From assembly GCF_001665875.1 (NCBI RefSeq), contig NZ_LZTA01000102.1:62001-126000 (forward strand): a stretch of 64,000 nt of DNA. The letters run 5' to 3'. The DNA comes from Mycobacterium sp. 852002-40037_SCH5390672. Lineage in GTDB: Bacteria; Actinomycetota; Actinomycetes; Mycobacteriales; Mycobacteriaceae. The translations under genes were made by a program, and so were the position numbers. Positions 57,897 through 64,000 of this stretch are shown piece after piece; position 1 is the stretch's first letter; every line of letters starts with the position of its first letter. The notes below the pieces were generated by a model. The model did not search any database. It was not told the DNA's origin and worked only from the letters and a program-made list of their open reading frames with translations.

Positions 57897-58793
57897 TCAC
57901 GGCTTCAGGTGGGCTTCGGCGAGTTTGCGAAAGGCCGCCACTAACCGGCTGCGGTCCCCGGCCCGCGTCGCCAAGACGACGTGGCAGGGCTCGACGCCTT
58001 TCAATGGGACCGTGGTGATGTCGGGCCGCAGGGCGGTGCCGTGGAAGCCGGCCGTGATGGCCACCGCCTGCCCGGAGGCGATGACTTCAAACTTGTCCTC
58101 GAGTGCGTCGATGAATGGACCGCCGGGTGCCCGGCGCCCGTCGGGACGCGGATCGATGCGCCAGTAGGCGCTCCAGGCCGGGTCGGAGTTCCGCACTCGC
58201 GGCATCGGCTCGTCGGCGATGTCGTCGAGGGTCACGAAATCGCGACCCGCAAGGCGGTGGTCGACGGGCAGCGCTAGTACCCGAGGCTCGTCGTAGAGGA
58301 TCGTCACGTGCAGCCCGTCGGTCGGAAACGGTAGCCGGGTGACCACCGCGTCCACCCGATGCCCGAGCAGGGCGTCAAGCGCCTGACCCCAATCCAGGTG
58401 CGAGACTTGCACTTCGGCGTCGGGGTGTTCGCGGCGCATCTCGCGCACCGCGGGGGTGACGATCATCCCGGTCGTGTATCCGATCGCGATGCGGCTGGGC
58501 TGGGCGGCCGCCCGGGCCTGGGCCGCGGCCTGCGTGGCCGAACGCAGCAGGGCCTTGGCTCGCGGCAGAAACACCTCCCCGGCCTCCGTGAGCCGGGTGC
58601 CTTGCGGCGTGCGATCCAGCAGGCGAACACCCAGTTGCTGCTCGAGTCGGCGGATCTGCCGGCTCAATGACGGCTGTGCGACGCGCAGTGCGCTCGCTGC
58701 CCGCCCGAAGTGCCGGTGTTCGGCCACCACGACGAAGTACCCGACCAGTCGCAGGTCGAGGTCTATGAGTGGCGGTGATGCCGAGTCGGTCAT
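57897..58793 (-). CDS. LysR family transcriptional regulator
   Basis: A 298-residue LysR protein. The winged helix-turn-helix at about residues 11-70 is LVGYFVVVAEHRHFGRAASALRVAQPSLSRQIRRLEQQLGVRLLDRTPQGTRLTEAGEVFLPRA, and the C-terminal periplasmic-binding-like domain includes IAIGYTTGMIVTPAVREMRREHPDAEVQVSHLDWGQALDALL. A TACAGT -10 box 6 nt before the ATG points to a leaderless message. Divergent from an SDR gene, likely its target. Inducer unknown. Confidence 0.92.
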   Translation of the reverse strand: MTDSASPPLIDLDLRLVGYFVVVAEHRHFGRAASALRVAQPSLSRQIRRLEQQLGVRLLDRTPQGTRLTEAGEVFLPRAKALLRSATQAAAQARAAAQPSRIAIGYTTGMIVTPAVREMRREHPDAEVQVSHLDWGQALDALLGHRVDAVVTRLPFPTDGLHVTILYDEPRVLALPVDHRLAGRDFVTLDDIADEPMPRVRNSDPAWSAYWRIDPRPDGRRAPGGPFIDALEDKFEVIASGQAVAITAGFHGTALRPDITTVPLKGVEPCHVVLATRAGDRSRLVAAFRKLAEAHLKP

Positions 58794-58799
58794 GCGCTC

Positions 58800-58805
58800 A
58801 CTGTA
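58800..58805 (-). promoter_or_regulatory. -10 box of leaderless lysR-type gene
   Basis: TACAGT, then GAGCGC (6 nt), then the ATG at 58793. Confidence 0.4.
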
Positions 58806-58873
58806 CTCATGGCGTCGACACTTCTGCTGGGCATTTACCTGTCGAGCCTGCGGTGATGCTGAATGTGTATCGC

Positions 58874-58888
58874 CCTATCCGTAATAGG
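58874..58888. promoter_or_regulatory. Inverted repeat CCTAT-N5-ATAGG, LysR site candidate
   Basis: Perfect 5-bp arms (58874-58878 and 58884-58888) midway between the LysR and SDR starts. Size fits a LysR operator half-region, although the classical T-N11-A is not exact. Confidence 0.4.
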
Positions 58889-58957
58889 TCTTGGACAGGT
58901 CCGCGGCGGGGTCATTGACTTGAGGTCACCAGCATCAATCAATCGAAGGGACCTTCC

Positions 58958-59848
58958 ATGCACGTCTTTGTGACGGGGGCGACCGGACACATCGGTTCGG
59001 CCGTCGTCGACGAACTCTTGGAAGCCGGGCACCAAATCACCGGCCTGGCGCGCTCCGAGGACTCCGCCGCCGCTCTGTTGGCAAAGGGAGTCAACGTGCG
59101 GCGCGGCGACCTTGACGACCTGGACGGCCTGCGTGACGCCGCCGCGGCGTCCGACGGCGTCATCCACCTCGCCTTCCGGCACGACTTCGACGACTTCGTC
59201 GGCGCGGCAGAGACCGATCTGCGTGCTGTGCACGCAATGGGGGAGGCGCTTGTCGGTTCCGATCGGCCCTTTGTCAGCACGTCGGGAACGCTCTTGCTTG
59301 CCCTGCTGGGTCACGGCCTGGCCACTGAACAGGACGTGGCGCCCGGCGGCCCCCGGGTGGACTCGGAGAACGCGGCGATCGCATTGGCCGAACGTGGGGT
59401 CCGGTCGTCGGTCGTTCGGCTGTCCCCGTTGGTGCACAGCGATCTGGACCACCACGGCTTTGCCCACCAGCTGATCAACACCGCGCGCGCCACGGGCAAG
59501 TCCGCCTACATCGGCGACGGCGCCAACCGCTGGCCCGCGGTGCACACGCTCGACGCCGCGCACCTCTACCGACTGGCACTCGAGAAGGCCCCGGCGGGAA
59601 CGCGTTTGCACGGGGTGGCCGATGAAGGGGTTCCGTTCCGCGACATCGCCGCCGTGATCGGACGCCGCCTCAATGTGCCGACGCTCAGCATTCCCGCCGA
59701 AGAAGCCGGCCATTTCGGCTTTCTCGCTCTATTCGCCACGTTGGACAACCCGACGTCGAAGGCCCTGACGCAGAAGGTGCTCGACTGGCAACCCGAACAT
59801 GCCGGACTGCTCGAGGATCTCGAAGCCGGCCATTACTTCGGCCAGTGA
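58958..59848 (+). CDS. NAD(P)-dependent SDR/epimerase-like protein
   Basis: A 296-residue atypical or extended SDR. HVFVTGATGHIGSAVVDELLEAGHQITGLARSEDSAAALLAKGVNVRRGDLDDLDGLRDAAAASDGVIHLAF is the Rossmann start typical of NAD-dependent epimerase/dehydratase and NmrA-type proteins. HGVADEGVPFRDIAAVIGRRLNVPTLSIPAEEAGHFGFLA is the usual C-terminal block. Whether catalysis occurs is uncertain, since a clear YxxxK is not placed. AAGGGA before the ATG. Divergent from LysR, and coupled to the LLM gene (GTGA). Confidence 0.88.
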   Translation: MHVFVTGATGHIGSAVVDELLEAGHQITGLARSEDSAAALLAKGVNVRRGDLDDLDGLRDAAAASDGVIHLAFRHDFDDFVGAAETDLRAVHAMGEALVGSDRPFVSTSGTLLLALLGHGLATEQDVAPGGPRVDSENAAIALAERGVRSSVVRLSPLVHSDLDHHGFAHQLINTARATGKSAYIGDGANRWPAVHTLDAAHLYRLALEKAPAGTRLHGVADEGVPFRDIAAVIGRRLNVPTLSIPAEEAGHFGFLALFATLDNPTSKALTQKVLDWQPEHAGLLEDLEAGHYFGQ

Positions 59849-60774
59849 GCGACGACGTGGCTGACGCTGTGGTCGACGCGGCCCGGGAAGCATTGGGCTC
59901 GGTTGGGGTATGCCTGCCCGTCTCGTTCGACAGGCAACCGTCTACCGACCTGCAACGCGAGGCGTCGCGCCGGCTGGAAGCGGCCGGGTACCGCGCCGTG
60001 TGGACCAACGAGGTGATTGGTAAGGACGCCCTGGTGCAACTCGCCGTGCTGCTGGCCGCCACCGACCGGATGACCTTCGGCACGTGCATCGCCAATGTCT
60101 GGTCGCGGCCCGCCCAGACCATGCACGCCGCGGCGGCCCAACTGGCCCAGGCATATCCCGACAGGATTGTGCTAGGGATGGGGGTTGGCTACCCGGAGCA
60201 GGCGGTCAGCGTCGGGCGGGAATACGGCAGCCCGCTGGCCACCATGCGTGATTATCTGGGCCGGATGGACGACCTGACCTGGCCGCCCGCGCCAGATGCG
60301 GCATATGCCCGCATCGTCGCCGCCAACGGTCCGAAGATGCTTGCCCTGTCGGGCGAAATCGCCGACGGAGCGTTGCCCGCGGGGCTGCCTCCGGAGTTCA
60401 CCGCCCAAGCCCGGCGGGTGCTCGGACCGGACAAGCTCCTGGTCATCGGACTGACTGTGGTCCGCGACATCCAGGCCGCGCGGGAGGCGGTGTCGGCCAG
60501 ACTCGGTGTGCCGTCTTATGCGTCGAGGCTGGCGGAGCTGGGCTACTCGGCCCGTGACACCGGCGAGGTGAGCGACCGGCTGGTCAACGCACTTGTCGCG
60601 CATGGCGATCCGGCGGAGATCGCGGCCAAGGTGAGCGAGCACTTGGACGCCGGTGCTGATCACGTTGCGCTGCTGCCGCCCATCGGTGGCGAATTCACTG
60701 CCGGCGTAGACCAATTCGAAGAGCTGGCCCCGGCGCTGACAGCAACTCGGACATATCGCCCGCCGACGGGCTGA
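59845..60774 (+). CDS. LLM class F420-dependent oxidoreductase (TIGR03620-like)
   Basis: A 309-residue luciferase-like protein. RRLEAAGYRAVWTNEVIGKDALVQLAVLLAATDRMTFGTCIANVWSRPAQTMHAAAAQLAQAYPDRIVLGMGVGYPEQA matches the TIGR03620 type of mycobacterial F420 oxidoreductases. ANGPKMLALSGEIADGALPAGLPPEFTAQARRVLGPDKLLVIGLTVV follows. Co-translated with the SDR upstream. It is a second LLM enzyme in the cluster, distinct from the one at 55.8 kb. Substrate unknown. Confidence 0.88.
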   Translation: MSDDVADAVVDAAREALGSVGVCLPVSFDRQPSTDLQREASRRLEAAGYRAVWTNEVIGKDALVQLAVLLAATDRMTFGTCIANVWSRPAQTMHAAAAQLAQAYPDRIVLGMGVGYPEQAVSVGREYGSPLATMRDYLGRMDDLTWPPAPDAAYARIVAANGPKMLALSGEIADGALPAGLPPEFTAQARRVLGPDKLLVIGLTVVRDIQAAREAVSARLGVPSYASRLAELGYSARDTGEVSDRLVNALVAHGDPAEIAAKVSEHLDAGADHVALLPPIGGEFTAGVDQFEELAPALTATRTYRPPTG

Positions 60775-60783
60775 CGCGCCGCG

Positions 60784-62052
60784 CTACGTCTGCTTCGCCA
60801 GCTGCTTTTCCTGATAGCGACGCGCCCACTCGGCCCGCGACCGGATGGACACGTCCACGTCACTTCCCTTGGCGCGCAGCGTTTTGACGTTCGCCTGCTC
60901 GCGAGGGGTCCGGGCGAACGGGTCCCAACCGAAGAACCGGCAGGCGTTGCCCCAGGTGATCTTGTTGATGTCGGAATCGTCGGCGCCGGCGGCATTCAGT
61001 TCGGCCAGCACCTGCTCGGGCGCGTCCGGCCAGAAGCAGTCGGAGTGCGGGTAGTCACATTCCCAGGCGATGATGTCGACGCCGATCTCGTGGCGCAGCT
61101 TCAGTGACGTCTTGTCGGTGACGTAGCAGGCCAGCGAGTGCTCCCGGAAGACGTCGCTGGGCAGTTTGTCGCCGAAGTCGCGGCGCAGCCATTTCTGGTT
61201 GGTGTAGTGGCGGTCGCTGCGGTCCAGGTAGAACGGGATCCAGCCGATACCGCCCTCGGAGAAGGCGAATTTGAGATCCGGATAGTTGCGCATGGCGGGG
61301 CCCCACAACAGGTCTTGGGCGCACATCGCCGAGACCTGGGTGGCCAGGATGATCAGGTTGTCGATCGGCGCGTCGGGTGCCATGCTGATCGCCCCGAAGC
61401 CGGTGCCGATGTGCAGACACATCACCACGTTCTCCTCGGACAACGTGCGGAACACCGGGCCCCAGTAGTCGTCGTCGTGGTAGCTCGGGAGTCCTTCCAA
61501 ATGAGGCAATTCCGGCATGGTGACCGCCCGGCAGCCCTTCGCGGCGACCCTACGGATCTCGGCACACATCGCCTCGGGGTTCCACGTCGGCAGGATGGCG
61601 ATCGGGATGAACCGATCGGGATAGGAACCGGCCCACTCGTCGATGTGCCAGTCGTTGTAGGCCGACACCATCACCAGCGTGACCTCTTCACGGTGCATGT
61701 TCAGATGCCGGGCGGAGAACCCGGTGAACGTCGGGAAGCACATCGACGCGAGGATGCCGTTGCGGTTCATGTCCCGGACGCGTTCGTGAACGTCGTAGAC
61801 GCCGGGACGCATCTCGGCGAACCCGGCGGGATCGCGGCCCCACTCTTCGGCCGGCCACGACACCACGGCGTTCAGTCCGCTGACGCCCTGTGGCCTGCCC
61901 TGGTACATCCACTGGTCGACGCCCTTGTCGTCCATGACGACGATCGGGGCCTCGTCCCGATACTTGGCGGGCACGTGCCGCAGGAACATGTCCGGCGGTT
62001 CGACCACGTGGTCGTCAATGCTCACCAAGATCAGGTCATCGACCTTCATCAA
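60784..62052 (-). CDS. Amidohydrolase 2 family protein
   Basis: A 422-residue metal-dependent hydrolase. SIDDHVVEPPDMFLRHVPAKYRDEAP opens the TIM barrel with a D-x-H motif in place of the usual HxH, CLHIGTGFG supplies another histidine, and VDIIAWECDYPHSDCFWPDAPE carries the late Asp/His. The family includes decarboxylases such as ACMSD-like enzymes and hydrolases of ring-cleavage products. Together with the ferredoxin and CoA-ligase to the right it suggests degradation of a cyclic or aromatic compound, which is inference. Confidence 0.9.
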   Translation of the reverse strand: MMKVDDLILVSIDDHVVEPPDMFLRHVPAKYRDEAPIVVMDDKGVDQWMYQGRPQGVSGLNAVVSWPAEEWGRDPAGFAEMRPGVYDVHERVRDMNRNGILASMCFPTFTGFSARHLNMHREEVTLVMVSAYNDWHIDEWAGSYPDRFIPIAILPTWNPEAMCAEIRRVAAKGCRAVTMPELPHLEGLPSYHDDDYWGPVFRTLSEENVVMCLHIGTGFGAISMAPDAPIDNLIILATQVSAMCAQDLLWGPAMRNYPDLKFAFSEGGIGWIPFYLDRSDRHYTNQKWLRRDFGDKLPSDVFREHSLACYVTDKTSLKLRHEIGVDIIAWECDYPHSDCFWPDAPEQVLAELNAAGADDSDINKITWGNACRFFGWDPFARTPREQANVKTLRAKGSDVDVSIRSRAEWARRYQEKQLAKQT

Positions 62053-62090
62053 TCAGTCCTCTCCCGCGCAGCGACTCGGGCCGAAATCGG

Positions 62091-62405
62091 TCAGCCGCTG
62101 CACTCCGTGGTGGTTTCCAGCAGTCGTGGAATCGGCGCCGGGTCCAGCTGCAGGGCGTCCGACATGTGCAGCCGTCCGGCGCTGGCGATCATGTTGTCCA
62201 GAATCGCCTGCAGGTCGTCACCCTCGATCTCGTAGATGGCGACGTAGGGTCCGTCGCCGTCAACGGGTCGCAGCCGGCGCGCGGAGACGAATCCGTCCAG
62301 GGCGACGAGCTCACCGAGGTGCACCTGGTCGTACCAGGTGTTGTACTCCTGTTCACGCTCGGGCGAGCTGGGTCGGCTCTCCACGAGGATGATGCCCTTG
62401 GCCAT
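62091..62405 (-). CDS. DUF4286-like / dimeric alpha-beta barrel protein
   Basis: A 104-residue ferredoxin-like alpha-beta fold. AKGIILVESRPSSPEREQEYNTWYDQVHLGELVALDGFVSARRLRPVDGDGPYVAIYEIEGDDLQAILDNM: the Y-N-x-W-Y-x3-H and LDGFVSARR pattern is shared by EthD/DUF4286-type proteins. ATG 62405 follows GAGAGG by 8 nt. It lies between the amidohydrolase and the ferredoxin in the same direction, so likely one operon. Perhaps an accessory or isomerase-like protein of the pathway. Confidence 0.78.
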   Translation of the reverse strand: MAKGIILVESRPSSPEREQEYNTWYDQVHLGELVALDGFVSARRLRPVDGDGPYVAIYEIEGDDLQAILDNMIASAGRLHMSDALQLDPAPIPRLLETTTECSG

Positions 62406-62425
62406 GGTCGCCACCTCTCAGGCTG

Positions 62426-62764
62426 TTACTCGTAGCGCACCGTGACCGAGTCCGTATCCGGAACGCCCTGGCACGTCAGAATGTAGCCCTCGGCGACCTC
62501 GTCGGGTTCGAGAGCGTCGTTGACACGCATGGTGGCATGGCCCTCTTCGAGCTTGGCCATGCACGTACCGCAATTGCCGGCCTCACAACTGAACGGCGGC
62601 TCCAGCCCGGCCCGTCGCGCGCTCTCCAACAAAGTCTCGCCCGGGACTCTGGGCACCGAGACCTTTTTGCGGTCGAGATGAATCGTCACCATTCCGGCAC
62701 CGGAACCGTTTGTTGCCGGCTCTGTCACCCCTGGGGTCTCCTCGATGATCCGGGTGACCGTCAC
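62426..62764 (-). CDS. [2Fe-2S] ferredoxin
   Basis: A 112-residue plant-type ferredoxin. The N-terminal 25 residues form an extra lead, then VTIHLDRKKVSVPRVPGETLLESARRAGLEPPFSCEAGNCGTCMAKLEEGHATM with C-x4-C-x2-C, and ILTCQGVP with the fourth cysteine. It should donate electrons to an oxygenase or LLM/P450 partner. GTG 62764 is chosen because GGAGAGG lies about 10 nt upstream. First gene of the ferredoxin-DUF4286-amidohydrolase unit; shares a promoter region with the CoA ligase. Confidence 0.9.
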   Translation of the reverse strand: MTVTRIIEETPGVTEPATNGSGAGMVTIHLDRKKVSVPRVPGETLLESARRAGLEPPFSCEAGNCGTCMAKLEEGHATMRVNDALEPDEVAEGYILTCQGVPDTDSVTVRYE

Positions 62765-62804
62765 GCGGACCGCCCCCTCTCCCGTACTTGCATTCTTCAC
62801 TATA

Positions 62805-62819
62805 GAGAATACTATTCTC
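62805..62819. promoter_or_regulatory. Palindrome GAGAATACTATTCTC, operator candidate
   Basis: Perfect 7-bp arms (62805-62811, 62813-62819) around one base, 41 bp from the ferredoxin start and 70 bp from the CoA-ligase start. It fits a TetR-type operator controlling both directions. Confidence 0.7.
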
Positions 62820-62888
62820 ACGAAGCGATAGCATCTTCTCAAGACTGTATGGATGTCGGGTCAGCCCGGTCTTCAGGAAGGACGGGAC

Positions 62889-64000
62889 GTGACCGAGCCG
62901 GCGGCGCTCGTGTTCGAGGAACGGCGATTCAGCGTGCCCGAACTCGACGCGTTGGCCGACGGCTGGGCCGCCACCCTGGCAAAGGACGGTGTCACCGCAG
63001 GCCAGCGAGTTGCTGTCATGTCCTCCAACCGGCCGGAGTTCCTCGCCGTGTTGCTCGCGATCTGGCGACTGGCGGCCACGGCGGTACTCATCAGCCCCGC
63101 GTGGAAGCGCGACGAGGTCGACCATGCGCTTGGGCTGACCGATCCCGCGCACGCCGTCGGGGACCACCCGGTACTGGCCGGGCTGATGGCGATGCTGCAT
63201 CTGGACGAGCCGGGTCCGCCCGCGGAGCCGATGACCGGCTCACCGGCGCCTGGGAGCGACGCGGCCCTGGTGTTCAGTTCCGGCACCACCGGCCTGCCGA
63301 AGGCCGTTCGGCACACCCACGCCTCGCTGCATGAGGCGGTGCGGCACTGGCGCCAGGCGCTGCACCTGACCCACCGCGACCGGATCCAGGTTGCGACGCC
63401 ACCGTCACACATTCTCGGACTGTTGAACCTGCTGACCGCCCTGAAGGTCGGCACGTGGGTGCGGCTGCATCCCCGGTTCGACATCGACCGGGTGCTTGCG
63501 CACATCGAAAGTGACCGCATCACAGTGGAAATGGCGGTCGCCCCCATCGCGCTGGCCATGGCTTCGCATCCCGACCTCGAGTCCTATGACCTGTCGTCGC
63601 TGCGCTACATCATGTGGGGCGCCACGCCGGTCAACACCCACGTCGCGCAGACGGTGACCCGGCGCACCGGCGTGGGTTGGCTTCCGGCCTACGGGACCAC
63701 GGAATTGCCTGTCATAGCATGCAATCCGATCCGAGACGCGCGGCTCGACACCGTCGGACGGGCGGTGCCCGGCGTGGATCTACGCGTCGTTTCGCCGAAC
63801 AGCGGCGAGCCGGTCGGCCCGGGCGAGGTCGGTGAGATTCAGGCCCGCTCGGCATCGCTGATGGCCGGCTACTTACCAGACGAGGCGACCGGCGAGGCGA
63901 TCCGCGAGGGGTGGTACCGCACCGGCGATGTCGGCTGGCTCGACACCGGCGGTTGGCTGCGGATCACCGACCGGCTCAAAGAGATGATCAAAGTGCGCGG
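62889..64000 (+). CDS. Acyl-CoA synthetase (AMP-binding), 3' end outside the window
   Basis: 371 residues seen, continuing past the right edge. Class I adenylate-forming enzyme: SSGTTGLPKAVRHTHAS (motif A5-like P-loop), WGATPVNTHV, AYGTTELPVIACNP, and GWYRTGDVGWLDTGGWLRITDRLKEMIKV, the hinge and lysine region just before the edge. It forms acyl-CoA from a carboxylic acid, ATP and CoA. GTG 62889 is preferred because AGGAAGG lies 8 nt upstream; an ATG at 62853 would add 12 residues. Confidence 0.92.
   Translation, partial: MTEPAALVFEERRFSVPELDALADGWAATLAKDGVTAGQRVAVMSSNRPEFLAVLLAIWRLAATAVLISPAWKRDEVDHALGLTDPAHAVGDHPVLAGLMAMLHLDEPGPPAEPMTGSPAPGSDAALVFSSGTTGLPKAVRHTHASLHEAVRHWRQALHLTHRDRIQVATPPSHILGLLNLLTALKVGTWVRLHPRFDIDRVLAHIESDRITVEMAVAPIALAMASHPDLESYDLSSLRYIMWGATPVNTHVAQTVTRRTGVGWLPAYGTTELPVIACNPIRDARLDTVGRAVPGVDLRVVSPNSGEPVGPGEVGEIQARSASLMAGYLPDEATGEAIREGWYRTGDVGWLDTGGWLRITDRLKEMIKVR

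Noticed and set aside
1..64000. CRISPR arrays, insertion sequences, prophage or toxin-antitoxin pairs
   Set aside because: No regularly spaced repeats, transposase motifs, phage structural genes or paired small toxin/antitoxin frames were recognised.

Overview
The window is high-GC actinobacterial chromosome from a Mycobacterium. The evidence is a PPE protein, mycothiol synthase MshD, F420-type LLM oxidoreductases, a mycofactocin-type SDR, KmtR, DesA1, PhoY2 and many leaderless genes. From memory of M. tuberculosis gene order, about 6.6-41.9 kb follows the Rv0798c-Rv0831c block (encapsulin/DyP, pepC, purL, purF, purM, cysA2/sseC2, glnR, mshD, pst, lytR, dus, desA1, kmtR, lysT-gluT-aspT-pheU). 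No database search was possible, so species is not assigned.

Layout. 1-6.6 kb: end of a flavin disulfide reductase gene, then an accessory module (HAD dehalogenase, truncated alcohol dehydrogenase, two paralogous TetR regulators, alpha/beta hydrolase, frameshifted MOSC-reductase-ferredoxin fusion, SDR). Four copies of the inverted repeat TGGG-N8-CCCA lie in its promoters. 6.6-8.5 kb: encapsulin with DyP peroxidase cargo. 8.5-22 kb: housekeeping block (peptidase, purine genes, YgfZ, PabC). 22-26 kb: sulfur-metabolism block (nitrobindin, a 32-residue membrane protein, SseC2, CysA2 rhodanese, DUF4395, thioredoxin, LmeA), controlled in part by an unlisted leaderless poly-cysteine leader peptide. 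26-35 kb: GlnR, MshD, Pst phosphate transporter, PhoY2, LCP ligase. 35-41.9 kb: Dus, DesA1, TetR/MpaB-like pair, KmtR with a 23-histidine peptide, deaminase, methyltransferase, four tRNAs.

42-64 kb, beyond the tRNAs, is more accessory: MFS transporter, lone PPE, a TetR/SDR/P450 unit sharing a TCGATCGATCA operator, cold-shock protein, VanX-like dipeptidase, and a CoA-linked catabolic cluster. The cluster has a split B12-dependent acyl-CoA mutase, LLM oxidoreductases, a CaiB/BaiF CoA transferase, an amidohydrolase, a ferredoxin and an acyl-CoA ligase that runs off the right edge.

Recurring theme: at least twelve genes have a TANNNT -10 box only 6-8 nt before the start codon. This marks leaderless transcripts and decides several starts below. 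No CRISPR array, rRNA, insertion sequence or prophage was seen.
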